In this document: piece after piece, positions 1-8,538 of the stretch
How positions within the stretch are numbered: the first letter of the stretch is position 1
How the letters are laid out: the number at the start of each line of letters is the position of its first letter
Source: Rhodococcus sp. KBS0724
Lineage (GTDB): Bacteria > Actinomycetota > Actinomycetes > Mycobacteriales > Mycobacteriaceae
DNA: 64,000 bases
Assembly: GCF_005938745.2 (NCBI RefSeq)
Contig: NZ_VCBX02000001.1
Location: forward strand, 6,214,501-6,278,500
Direction of reading: 5' to 3'
Notes under the pieces: generated by a model
Database searches by the model: none
Told to the model about the DNA's origin: nothing
The model's input: the letters and a program-made list of their open reading frames with translations, nothing else
Program-made: the position numbers and the translations under genes

Positions 1-278
1 TGGCGCGCACTTGCCTGATTTCCCGGAAAATTCGGCCATAGCGTGCAGCATAACTACAACGGACGGTCCGACCAACCTGTTCACGTAACGTAGCAACCAG
101 GGATATCGCCTGGTCAGGCAACTATTCAGCTATGACCTGTCCCGAATCGGACAATAAGGCAGTCGCTGCAGAACCGTGGATGAATTGCCGTCCGGTGACG
201 ATTAATCCCGAACTCGCATCCCGCGGTCCTTCTGGTTGGATGAATACCGGAAGTCGACGCACCTAAGGGGTAGCAACA
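1..278. other. Left-edge non-coding stretch
   Basis: No coding region can be supported here. A five-codon open tail reaching a TGA at 16-18 on the plus strand, or a short minus-strand reading frame starting near 51 and leaving the window, could be the end of a neighbouring gene, but neither is long enough to judge. The right part is the upstream region of the MarR gene and contains its probable ribosome binding site (AAGGGG, about 265-270). Confidence 0.4.
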
Positions 279-710
279 GTGGTTTCAGATCCCATCTCGG
301 GTTTGCAGGCGGAACTCGCCGATATGTGGCAGCGCGGACGTGCGCGCGCCCGTAAATACGCGCGCGCGATCCACCCCAAACTCGATCCGGCGCTCTACTC
401 CGTCCTGGTTCTACTGAACCGTTCGAACGCGGTTCGGATGTCGGATCTCATCGCTGCACTTGATATCGAGAAGTCGACCTTGACCAGACAAATCGATTCG
501 GCTGAGCGCCTGGGACTGGTGCAGCGGATCCCCGACCCCGATGACGCCCGGGCAAAGTTGGTTGCCCTGACACCCGAGGCCCGCGAACGTGTGACCACTG
601 TCCAGAATCGCCAGACCGACGAATGGCGCGCACGACTGGCGACGTGGGACCCCGAGGACGTCATCGCATTGACTTCACTTCTCCACCGACTGGGCAGCAT
701 GGAAAACTAA
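279..710 (+). CDS. MarR-family transcriptional regulator
   Basis: A 143-residue protein of the usual MarR length, predicted to be a dimeric winged-helix repressor acting in the cytoplasm. The central part (about residues 45-95) shows the MarR pattern: a helix-turn-helix region (MSDLIAALDIEKSTLTRQID) followed by the wing with the conserved DPDDARAKLVALT motif. The GTG start at 279 is preceded by a purine-rich AAGGGG at a good distance. The next gene, 72 bases downstream on the same strand, is a DHA2 drug exporter. MarR-exporter pairs of this type usually respond to a toxic aromatic or antibiotic ligand and repress the exporter. The ligand cannot be read from the sequence. Confidence 0.88.
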   Translation: MVSDPISGLQAELADMWQRGRARARKYARAIHPKLDPALYSVLVLLNRSNAVRMSDLIAALDIEKSTLTRQIDSAERLGLVQRIPDPDDARAKLVALTPEARERVTTVQNRQTDEWRARLATWDPEDVIALTSLLHRLGSMEN

Positions 711-737
711 CAGCAAAACCGTTGCGTTCTACAACCA

Positions 738-773
738 ACTTAGCCTAATGTTGCATGTGTCAACTAACTAAGT
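738..773. promoter_or_regulatory. Candidate MarR operator between regulator and exporter
   Basis: The 72-base gap between the MarR gene and the exporter holds inverted arms ACTTAG (738-743) and CTAAGT (768-773), and inside them GTTG (750-753) and CAAC (761-764). The two dyads do not share an exact centre, so this is only a candidate binding region for the adjacent MarR protein. It is the only A+T-rich stretch in the gap and could also contain the exporter promoter. Confidence 0.3.
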
Positions 774-782
774 GGGGTCGCC

Positions 783-2369
783 GTGGTCACGCATGAAGAT
801 GTCGGATCGATCCGTCTGCAGGAGGCCTCCACCGCTCCGATGACGCACAGGCAGAAGATCGAAGCGCTTGTCGGACTTCTCCTCGGAATGTTTGTCGCAT
901 TCCTATCCTCGACCATCGTCTCGAATGCCCTGCCGACCATCATCACCGAACTACACGGAACCCAGGATCAATACACCTGGGTCGTGACGGCGACTCTTCT
1001 GGCTTCCACCGCGACAACACCGATCTGGGGCAAGTTTTCGGATCTCGTGAGCAAGAAACTGCTGGTTCAGCTCTCCATCCTGATCTTCACCCTCGGATCC
1101 ATCCTCGCGGGACTCTCTCAATCCGTCGGCATATTGATTACCTTTCGAGTAGTCCAAGGTCTGGGACTCGGAGGCTTGCAAGCTCTTGTCATCATCGTGA
1201 TCGCAGCCATGTTCAGCCCTCGTGAACGCGGCCGATACCAGGGCCCGATCGCAGCCGTCATGTCGATTGCCACCATCGCCGGTCCACTCATCGGCGGAGT
1301 CATCGTGGACACCAGTTGGCTGGGCTGGCGCTGGACCTTCTTCGTCTGCGTCCCACTGGCTGTAATCGCACTGACAGTCGTGCAGCGCACGCTCAATCTT
1401 CCCGTCGTACGCAGAAAGGTCAAGATCGACTACGCCGGCGCGACGCTGATCGCGGGCGGCGTAAGCACACTCCTCATCTGGGTGACTCTGGCGGGCAAGA
1501 ACTTCGAGTGGGCCTCCGGGATGTCGTTCTTTCTCTGCGGCCTCGGAATCGTGCTTCTCGCCTTGGCAGTCTGGGTCGAGAGCGTAGTGGAGGAACCCAT
1601 CATTCCCCTGCGGCTTTTCCGTGACCGCACCACCTCGCTCGCAACCTTCGCAAGCATCACCGTCGGTGTTGCGATCTTCGGCGGCGCGGTATTCCTCGGA
1701 CAGTACTTTCAAATCGCACGTGGTTACTCACCCACCGTCGCAGGGTTTCTGACACTTCCGATGGTGATCGGATCCACCCTCTCGTCCAGCATCTCCGGCT
1801 CACTCATCACCAAGTTCGGCCGATGGAAGATCTTCCTCGTCGCTGGCGCAAGTTCGATGACACTTGGATTCTTCCTGCTCGCCACCATCGACCACGCCAC
1901 CCCGGTGGTCCGGATCGGCGTGTTCCTGTTCATCGCAGGCACAGGTATGGGCATGGTGATGCAAAATCTTGTTCTCGCAGTGCAGAATACGGTCGACGCG
2001 AGCGATCTCGGAGCTGCCAGTTCGACCATCACATTTTTCCGCTCACTCGGTGGAGCAGCCGGGGTCTCGATCCTCGGCGCCGTCCTGTCGACACACGTCG
2101 CACATCTGACCGCTCAAGGCTTGAGCGCAATCGGAATCGACCCAACAGGTGGTGCGGGACTGTCCAATCTCAATGAACTGCCCGAGGCCCTTGCCGACGT
2201 CGTCCGCATCTCGTACGGCGACGCCACCGCGCGACTGTTTCTGATTGCCGGCATTCTGGGCCTGCTCAGCCTGGTTGCCGTCGCCTTCATCAAGGAACGT
2301 GCCCTACGCACCCAGAGCGGCGACGAGCAACTGCTGGCCGAAGCGGAATTGGTCAAGTTGCAGCAATAA
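783..2369 (+). CDS. DHA2-family (EmrB/QacA-type) MFS drug exporter
   Basis: A 528-residue integral membrane protein with about 14 hydrophobic segments, the length and topology of the DHA2 branch of the major facilitator superfamily, which exports drugs by proton antiport. Visible family features are the first helix ending LPTIITEL, the TPIWGKFSDL loop between helices 2 and 3 (motif A), and the antiporter motif C region GPLIGGVIVDTSWLGWRW near residue 165. The GTG start at 783 follows a GGGG-containing ribosome binding site. It lies directly after a MarR gene that probably controls it. The 3' end overlaps the end of the convergent DUF218 gene by 17 bases. Confidence 0.9.
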   Translation: MVTHEDVGSIRLQEASTAPMTHRQKIEALVGLLLGMFVAFLSSTIVSNALPTIITELHGTQDQYTWVVTATLLASTATTPIWGKFSDLVSKKLLVQLSILIFTLGSILAGLSQSVGILITFRVVQGLGLGGLQALVIIVIAAMFSPRERGRYQGPIAAVMSIATIAGPLIGGVIVDTSWLGWRWTFFVCVPLAVIALTVVQRTLNLPVVRRKVKIDYAGATLIAGGVSTLLIWVTLAGKNFEWASGMSFFLCGLGIVLLALAVWVESVVEEPIIPLRLFRDRTTSLATFASITVGVAIFGGAVFLGQYFQIARGYSPTVAGFLTLPMVIGSTLSSSISGSLITKFGRWKIFLVAGASSMTLGFFLLATIDHATPVVRIGVFLFIAGTGMGMVMQNLVLAVQNTVDASDLGAASSTITFFRSLGGAAGVSILGAVLSTHVAHLTAQGLSAIGIDPTGGAGLSNLNELPEALADVVRISYGDATARLFLIAGILGLLSLVAVAFIKERALRTQSGDEQLLAEAELVKLQQ

Positions 2370-2991
2370 CGCCGGCCACGAGCATTCTGCCTGCAACCGC
2401 AACCCGGAAGTCGATCATCGCCCGCTCGACATGGTTGGCGCTCGACACCACAACAACGCCGGTCGCTCCGCGATCTGCCAGGATCTGCGCAGAGAATTGA
2501 GCATTCTGCACGGTCGAACCTGACCGGCCTTCCTCGGTGATGCGACCGGGGTGAACGCCATTGGCTACCAGCCAATCCCGCATGGCCCTGGCTTCGGTGA
2601 CACCTGACTTGGGCGCGCCGCCGCTGGTGATGATCGGTGCGGCCGGATACCTTTGCGCGAGGTACAAGGCGGCTTGCAAACGGTCGACCAACATATCTCG
2701 CATGGTGCCGTCGTCGAAGAGCCCAGCGCCGAGCACGACGATGTTGGTCCCGACCGGATTCAGATCGAGGAGAAGTGGCGACCGCCTGGTCAACGTCTCA
2801 GCGCCCGTGCAGAACACGATCAATTCGCGAATGGTGGTTTGACACCCGCCTACTGTGGACAGAACGCCGTTGACCAAGGTAACGGGCGTGACATCAGCGC
2901 TGGCTGTTGCCGGCGACAATCCCACCCCCGCTACCGCAACCAGCGAGGCGGCAACAATTCCCTTCAACACCGATTTGCGCACAGTGACCAT
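2353..2991 (-). CDS. Secreted YdcF/SanA-like DUF218 protein
   Basis: A 212-residue protein with a signal peptide (positively charged start, hydrophobic core, ATASAD cleavage region near residue 32) and a DUF218 domain. The domain motifs are visible in order: IVVLGAG, then SGG and TEARAM, then an E-x3-ST-QNA segment, then VVVVSSANHVERA. Related proteins (YdcF, SanA, ElyC) are linked to envelope integrity, and their reaction is not settled. The ATG at 2991 was chosen over a TTG one codon upstream because it has an AGGGGG element at a suitable distance. It is convergent with the exporter and overlaps its 3' end. Confidence 0.82.
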   Translation of the reverse strand: MVTVRKSVLKGIVAASLVAVAGVGLSPATASADVTPVTLVNGVLSTVGGCQTTIRELIVFCTGAETLTRRSPLLLDLNPVGTNIVVLGAGLFDDGTMRDMLVDRLQAALYLAQRYPAAPIITSGGAPKSGVTEARAMRDWLVANGVHPGRITEEGRSGSTVQNAQFSAQILADRGATGVVVVSSANHVERAMIDFRVAVAGRMLVAGVIAAT

Positions 2992-3074
2992 CAAGTTGGA
3001 CCCCCTGAAATGTCGGATGTCCGGTCACGGTAACGAGAAATTTGTCCTATTTAGCCGTTTTTGGCGGGATTGTT

Positions 3075-3094
3075 ATCCAGGAAATGTCCTGGAT
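3075..3094 (-). terminator. Hairpin after the Tat-protein gene
   Basis: A perfect 8-bp inverted repeat (ATCCAGGA, loop AATG, TCCTGGAT) lies 6 bases beyond the stop codon of the minus-strand gene ending at 3101. It has no long T tract, so termination strength is uncertain. It is well placed to end the two-gene minus-strand unit. Confidence 0.5.
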
Positions 3095-3100
3095 CGACCG

Positions 3101-4348
3101 TCAGTTCCAGTCGATCCGGACCGCCGAGAACATCGAGCGCAGCAGATCCGGCAGCCGCGCGATCATGCCCTGGCCCGCGATCCGTTGAGAAACCGGCGCG
3201 GCCAATGTCTCGCGCCACAAGGCCGGTTGATCATTCATGAGATCGCGATAGACGGGAAGCAATTCGTTGGTGATGTATGTCCAGCGCCCGTCTCGATCCG
3301 CCCAGTTGAAGTCCGGCAACGGAGTCGTGACTCTTGCTGCGCCGAACTGGAACTCGAGCGAATCGGACTCGCGCGGCGGAACAACACCCGGCATCGACGG
3401 CGACGCGGCAAACGTGGTCAGGTACGTCAGCGCGCGTCCGACACTTCCTCGATAGTTCCTTGCCTCGTCCCATTGATCCCCGACTGATTGGTACTGCTCA
3501 CGTCGAAGCAGTCGCACATTGCCGTCGAAGACCGCTTCCGGAATGCCGGAAGCAATGCCGTCCCAGGCAATTCGTGCATTTTCATCGAGCAGATCGGCGC
3601 GGCCCAGTTCGTCTATCCCGTCGGTGCCGTTGTGAATCCACGCCATATGCATGGGAATGAGGTCCGAGAAAATGTGCTTGCTCATCGCAATCACCTTGCC
3701 CTGGAACCACATCACATCCTCAGGGCGAATTTCGTGCCCCACCTGGAGCAACGCCTGAAGGTCTTCGGGCGCCGCCACCGACTGCGCGACGGGTGTTCCG
3801 ACCCGATCGAGTTCGCGCCACACCACGGCCATAGCGTCGCTGATCGCCTGGATGTTCAGGACAACTCGCCCGAAATCCACATCAAGGAGTCCCGCTGCAA
3901 AAGCCGGGCCGACCATCCCGCCCATTCCAGCCCACTGCAATTCACCGTGTTCGAGTTGAAGTCGCTCGTAGAACTGAAAGGTATTGGTCAGGTTGCCCAG
4001 ATTTGCGTGAACACCGTCGAACGGAGTCCAGGACGCGAGGTCGATTCCCGCGGATTCCGTTCCGACTGCAAGCCAATACTGCTTCAGCAACACCTGATAC
4101 CGCCGCGGATCCACTCCCGACGACCTGGCCTCGTCGAGAAGGACACGAAGCGTCGCAGAATCGGAGGGCAGAATCGGATGAAGCCCACCGGCGGCTTCGG
4201 CATCGGCATTCACAGCGGCGAGATCGAGGTACCGATCCACTTCGCGCGCCGAAGCAGCGCTCCCTACCGCCATCACACCGCCAAGAGCAATCGAACCCAC
4301 CAACACTGTGCGGGCAAAATCTCTGCGTGTCACAGGCTTTCGGAACAT
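3101..4348 (-). CDS. Tat-exported protein of unknown function
   Basis: A 415-residue protein beginning with a clear twin-arginine signal: TRRDFART at residues 7-14, a hydrophobic stretch, and an A-S-A cleavage region near residue 33. The mature part is rich in acidic residues, Trp and Ala and looks mainly helical. It carries two short His/Trp-containing motifs (MHMAWIHNGTDGIDELG and EARNYRGSVGRALTYLTTF), which I cannot assign to a known family. Its ATG follows the stop codon of the upstream lipase-like gene with no spacer (TAG-ATG), so the two are almost certainly translated from one message. Tat export suggests the protein folds, perhaps with a cofactor, before secretion. Confidence 0.7.
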   Translation of the reverse strand: MFRKPVTRRDFARTVLVGSIALGGVMAVGSAASAREVDRYLDLAAVNADAEAAGGLHPILPSDSATLRVLLDEARSSGVDPRRYQVLLKQYWLAVGTESAGIDLASWTPFDGVHANLGNLTNTFQFYERLQLEHGELQWAGMGGMVGPAFAAGLLDVDFGRVVLNIQAISDAMAVVWRELDRVGTPVAQSVAAPEDLQALLQVGHEIRPEDVMWFQGKVIAMSKHIFSDLIPMHMAWIHNGTDGIDELGRADLLDENARIAWDGIASGIPEAVFDGNVRLLRREQYQSVGDQWDEARNYRGSVGRALTYLTTFAASPSMPGVVPPRESDSLEFQFGAARVTTPLPDFNWADRDGRWTYITNELLPVYRDLMNDQPALWRETLAAPVSQRIAGQGMIARLPDLLRSMFSAVRIDWN

Positions 4349-5677
4349 CTACTTAACCTCGGCTTCGTCGAACGCCGCAGCCAACCAGGCAACGTCCTGC
4401 ATACCGAGTTGATCGGTGACCGTCTTGTACAGGTTGGTGACATAGTCGAGGGGCCCACACTGCGAAGGAATCAGATCGACATCACCGCCGTCTGCGCGAT
4501 AGGTGTCCGCCAATTTCTGCGCCTCGCTGAAGGGTACGAGAAAATCGTCCTCACAGGACGAGATGAGCAACTTCGAATCTGGCGTCTGCTTACCCAAGGT
4601 GTTGTCCTCGTAGGCGGCCGCCAGCGCCGGGATTGTTCGAGGCGCAGGGTTGGTCAACAGAACGTCGAACGGAACAAACGGAAGGCCCAAATACAGTGCC
4701 TGGCAAGATGTTCGAAACGCCGCAGCGATGTCGCGGCCGACCGGAGTGAAGTGATCGTCGAGCCTGATCTCCGGATACCCGGCATCAAAACCGAGGACGG
4801 ACGAGAAGTCAAAACCGGAACCGATGCCGCCGGCGGCAGTTGCCTCGAACGTCGCGGGGTCGATCATCATCGCCTGAATCGCACTGGCCGTCACATTCAG
4901 CTCCGGTGCGTAGGTATGAGCCTGCTCCGCCGCAAAGCCCGCCGCGACGCCGCCGCCGGCAACTCCGTAGATGCCAACCGGTGTATCGGATGCCAGTTCG
5001 GCTTCGGGAAGCGCCAGCGCCGCGCGAACACCGTCGAGGGTGGCCTTGCCGGAGAACTGACCGACCGAGAACGGGTGCGGCGACGTGTCTCCGTCGTTTC
5101 CGACATCGCTCATCATGACGGCCCAACTGCGACCGAACATCTCCGCGACCGGTCCGAGCGCCGAGAACATCGCCGGGTCGCTCTGATTTCCACCGGTCCA
5201 CTGATGGCTGGGTGCGCAGTTGGCTCCGAGGCTGTCGTTCGCCTCGGCATAGCCGATGATCTTGCGATCAGCGGGAGCAGTGCCGTCCTCGGGAATCATC
5301 AGGATTCCGGTGCTGATCACCCGACGTCCGAAATGATCGGTCGTCGTGTACATGAGTTGGTACGCGCTGACCGCGTCCGGACGCACCTGGTAGACCTGCA
5401 CACTCACGGGGCGAGCCTTGAGAAGAATTCCCGGTGCGGTGTCGTCGCCGATCTCCGGTTCGTCGAACCACGGATCGTCCGACGAGAGCCCCAGCGGGGT
5501 GAACTCCCCCGAGATCTCACCACCCTGGAGGGCTCGCACAACCAGGGGGTTGAAGACGTCGGTCAGGTCGACGGCCTCCTGCGCCCCGGCCGGCGACCCC
5601 GCCGCGATCAGGGCCGCTGCCAGGAAGGATGCAGCGCCGGCGAGCACTGCTCCGCGTCGTGACGTCGAGTTCACCAT
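4349..5677 (-). CDS. Secretory-lipase homologue lacking catalytic Ser and His
   Basis: A 442-residue exported protein with an N-terminal signal (SRRG, hydrophobic stretch, AGAQ cleavage region near residue 32) and the overall pattern of the actinobacterial secretory lipase (LIP) family: YQLMYTTTDHFGR, GYAEANDSLGANCAPS and GRSWAVMMSDVG. The nucleophile elbow, normally G-x-S-x-G, reads GVAGGG at 238-243, with Ala240 in place of Ser. The C-terminal part keeps an acidic CEDDFLVP segment (375-382) but has no histidine after it. I therefore infer a catalytically dead lipase-fold protein, perhaps a binding protein. The ATG at 5677 has AAAGG 8 bases upstream and is preferred to a GTG three codons earlier. 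It is directly followed by the Tat-protein gene. Confidence 0.8.
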   Translation of the reverse strand: MVNSTSRRGAVLAGAASFLAAALIAAGSPAGAQEAVDLTDVFNPLVVRALQGGEISGEFTPLGLSSDDPWFDEPEIGDDTAPGILLKARPVSVQVYQVRPDAVSAYQLMYTTTDHFGRRVISTGILMIPEDGTAPADRKIIGYAEANDSLGANCAPSHQWTGGNQSDPAMFSALGPVAEMFGRSWAVMMSDVGNDGDTSPHPFSVGQFSGKATLDGVRAALALPEAELASDTPVGIYGVAGGGVAAGFAAEQAHTYAPELNVTASAIQAMMIDPATFEATAAGGIGSGFDFSSVLGFDAGYPEIRLDDHFTPVGRDIAAAFRTSCQALYLGLPFVPFDVLLTNPAPRTIPALAAAYEDNTLGKQTPDSKLLISSCEDDFLVPFSEAQKLADTYRADGGDVDLIPSQCGPLDYVTNLYKTVTDQLGMQDVAWLAAAFDEAEVK

Positions 5678-5834
5678 CGCCCACACCTTTTCTTACTTCT
5701 GAGTAATATTGCCCGTTACATAACCATTGACCGGTACGTACAGACAAGTCACAGTGCGTTCCCCTGCTCAATCGCGCAATCACGCCTAGGCTGACGGCAC
5801 CTATCCGGCACGTCTGGCTTGGGAGGTTTTGCGA

Positions 5835-6581
5835 GTGAGTGCTCCGACCCGCGTACCGCATGCCGGTACCGATTCAACGCGGTCACGCCCACGCCCGTCG
5901 AACGTCACGTGCAAGATTCTGATGGCAGTGACAGGGCTGATCTTTGCGGCTTTCGTGGTTGTCCACATGATCGGCAATCTGAAGGTATACACCGGCGCCG
6001 AACACTTCGACGACTATGCACACTGGCTCCGAACCGTCTTCGAACCGTTCCTTCCCTACGAGGGATTGCTCTGGATTCTCCGCACCGTTCTACTTCTCTC
6101 GCTGATTGCCCATGTGTGGTGCGCATGGCTTCTCACCGTTCGCGCACGCCGGGCCCGAGGACCGTTCCGCCGCAAGGGGTTGGGAATTTCCTCGTTCACT
6201 GCTCGGACGATGCCGGTGACCGGCGCAGTTCTCCTGCTGTTCATCGTCTTTCACATCCTCGACCTCACGACCGGCACACGCCCGATCGGCGCCGCCGACT
6301 ACGAAGAGGCAACTCGATCGCAGAGTTACGCCTACGACAATCTTGTTGCCAGCTTCGAACGCCCCCTTGTCGCTGCCTTCTACATACTCGCGATGGCGCT
6401 TCTCGCTATGCACCTGGCACACGGATTGTGGAGCGCCGTCAATGATCTCGGAGTGACCGGTCAGCGGTTCCGGCAAGTTGCGGTCGCACTCGCCGGCATT
6501 ATCGCGCTTGTAGTCATGGTGGGAAACATGTCGATTCCCATCGCCGTGCTGACCGGACTCGTTTCGAAAACAGGAGCGTGA
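5835..6581 (+). CDS. sdhC: Succinate dehydrogenase cytochrome b subunit
   Basis: A 248-residue membrane subunit of a type-B succinate:quinone oxidoreductase, in which one polypeptide with five transmembrane helices carries the haem groups and no SdhD is needed. Hydrophobic helices alternate with histidine-bearing segments such as FAAFVVVHMIGNLK near residue 43, LLFIVFHILDL near 135 and MALLAMHLAHGLW near 190, which hold the likely haem ligands. The start is probably GTG 5835, 8 bases after GGGAGG (5821-5826). A TTG at 5829 lies too close to that site. It is the first gene of sdhCAB and is 4 bases from sdhA. The first ~20 residues are polar and basic. Confidence 0.87.
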   Translation: MSAPTRVPHAGTDSTRSRPRPSNVTCKILMAVTGLIFAAFVVVHMIGNLKVYTGAEHFDDYAHWLRTVFEPFLPYEGLLWILRTVLLLSLIAHVWCAWLLTVRARRARGPFRRKGLGISSFTARTMPVTGAVLLLFIVFHILDLTTGTRPIGAADYEEATRSQSYAYDNLVASFERPLVAAFYILAMALLAMHLAHGLWSAVNDLGVTGQRFRQVAVALAGIIALVVMVGNMSIPIAVLTGLVSKTGA

Positions 6582-6585
6582 TCAG

Positions 6586-8538
6586 ATGAGCAGCTTCGAC
6601 GTCCGGGACCTGCGAACCATCGGCACACCGATCGACGGCAACGTACCGCCAGGAGATCCGTCGACGGCCTGGCCGAACCGCAAACTCGACTACAAACTCG
6701 TCAGCCCCCTCAATCGCCGCAAGTTCACCGTCATCGTCGTCGGCACCGGACTCGCCGGCGCTGCCTGTGCCGCTTCGCTAGGCGAATTGGGCTACCACGT
6801 CGAGTCGTTCACGTTCCACGACGCACCGAGGCGCGCACACAGCGTCGCCGCGCAAGGCGGCATCAACGCGGCCCGCGCCCGCAAGGTCGACAACGACAGC
6901 CTCGATCGATTCGTCAAGGACACCGTCAAGGGCGGCGACTTCCGCGGACGCGAGGCGGATTGCTTCCGACTGGCCGAGGAATCCGTGCGAGTGATCGACC
7001 ACATGAATGCCATCGGCGCCCCCTTCGCACGCGAATACGGTGGCACGTTGGCAACCCGATCATTTGGTGGCGTCCAGGTTTCGCGCACGTACTATACGCG
7101 CGGGCAGACGGGGCAGCAGTTGCAGATAGCGTCGTCGCAGGCTCTGCAACGCCAGATCGCTGCCGGCACTGTGAACCTGCATACGCGGACCGAGATGCTC
7201 GATCTCATTGTCGCGGACGGACGCGCCCAGGGAATCGTGACGCGCGACCTTGTGACCGGCGAAATCAGATCCACCACAGGACATGCGGTTGTCCTCGCCT
7301 CGGGTGGCTACGGCACGGTCTTCCACAAATCGACTCTTGCCAAGAACTCCAACGCCACTGCCGCGTGGCGCGCGCACCGGCGAGGCGCATTGATGGCGTC
7401 TCCGTCCTTCATTCAGTTCCATCCCACCGCGCTGCCCGTCAATTCCGAGTGGCAGTCCAAGACCATCCTGATGAGCGAGTCGCTCCGCAACGACGGTCGC
7501 ATCTGGGTACCCACGCAACCGGGAGATACCCGCGAACCCGGCGACATCCCCGAAAGTGAACGAGACTACTACCTCGAACGCAAGTACCCGGCCTTCGGCA
7601 ATCTCTCACCACGCGATGTTTCCTCGCGCGCCGCCCGAGAGCAGATCGATACCGGTCATGGTGTGGGTCCACTGAAAAACAGTGTGTACCTCGATTTTCG
7701 AGATGCCCTCGCACGTTTGGGTCGCAAAACGATCGAAGAGCGGTACGGAAACCTCTTCTCGATGTATCGCGATGCCACCAGTGAGGATCCATACTCGGTG
7801 CCAATGCGGATTGCACCGGGGGCACATTTCACCATGGGTGGCCTCTGGAACGACTACGACCAGATGACGTCGATCCCCGGCCTGTTCGTCGGCGGTGAAG
7901 CCGGCTGGGGATACCACGGGGCAAACAGGCTCGGAGCCAATTCTCTGCTCTCCGCCTGCGTCGATGGATGGTTCACTCTTCCCTACGCAATCCCGAATTA
8001 TCTTGCGCCCCTGCTCGGCACTCCCGAACTCGGCCTCGACGACGAGGCGGTGACGTCGACACTCAATGACGTGCGAGGACGCGTCGACCTACTGTTGTCC
8101 GTAGGTGGCAAGCACGGCCCCGACAGATTTCATCGCCAGCTCGGCGAGATCCTTTACGCGGGTTGCGGAGTCACCCGTTCGGCAGAAGGATTGACAAAGG
8201 CCATCACCGAGATCCGGGAGCTGCGCGGCGAATTCTGGTCGGACCTGCGGGTTGTCGGAACCGGGAACCAGTTCAACCAAGAGCTCGAACGAGCCGGGCG
8301 GGTCGCCGATTTTCTCGAACTCGCCGAACTGATGTGCGTCGACGCGCTCGACCGGGACGAATCATGTGGAGCGCATTTCCGCGCCGAGCACCAGACACCG
8401 GACGGCGAAGCACTGCGCGACGACGCTCACTGGTGCTTTGTCTCAGCCTGGGAAACCGCCAAGGACGGCCGGCACATCCGTCACGACGAACCGTTGTCCT
8501 TCACCGCTGTTCCGCTGCAAACGAGGAACTACGCATGA
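6586..8538 (+). CDS. sdhA: Succinate dehydrogenase flavoprotein subunit
   Basis: A 650-residue FAD subunit that oxidises succinate to fumarate on the inner face of the membrane. The Rossmann motif VVGTGLAGAACAASL (51-65) binds FAD. HSVAAQGGIN (85-94) contains His85, the expected covalent FAD attachment site. HPTALP and the GGLWNDYDQMTSIPGLFVGGE segment belong to the FAD-binding and capping domains, and RLGANSLLSAC is the conserved FAD-domain end. The length fits the B. subtilis/actinobacterial type. The stop codon overlaps the sdhB start (ATGA), so the two subunits are translationally coupled. Confidence 0.95.
   Translation: MSSFDVRDLRTIGTPIDGNVPPGDPSTAWPNRKLDYKLVSPLNRRKFTVIVVGTGLAGAACAASLGELGYHVESFTFHDAPRRAHSVAAQGGINAARARKVDNDSLDRFVKDTVKGGDFRGREADCFRLAEESVRVIDHMNAIGAPFAREYGGTLATRSFGGVQVSRTYYTRGQTGQQLQIASSQALQRQIAAGTVNLHTRTEMLDLIVADGRAQGIVTRDLVTGEIRSTTGHAVVLASGGYGTVFHKSTLAKNSNATAAWRAHRRGALMASPSFIQFHPTALPVNSEWQSKTILMSESLRNDGRIWVPTQPGDTREPGDIPESERDYYLERKYPAFGNLSPRDVSSRAAREQIDTGHGVGPLKNSVYLDFRDALARLGRKTIEERYGNLFSMYRDATSEDPYSVPMRIAPGAHFTMGGLWNDYDQMTSIPGLFVGGEAGWGYHGANRLGANSLLSACVDGWFTLPYAIPNYLAPLLGTPELGLDDEAVTSTLNDVRGRVDLLLSVGGKHGPDRFHRQLGEILYAGCGVTRSAEGLTKAITEIRELRGEFWSDLRVVGTGNQFNQELERAGRVADFLELAELMCVDALDRDESCGAHFRAEHQTPDGEALRDDAHWCFVSAWETAKDGRHIRHDEPLSFTAVPLQTRNYA

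Noticed and set aside
3488..5662. A very long plus-strand open frame (more than 700 codons) opposite the lipase-like and Tat-protein genes
   Set aside because: It lies antisense to two genes with clear signal peptides and family motifs, its own translation has no family pattern, and G+C-rich DNA often leaves the opposite strand open.
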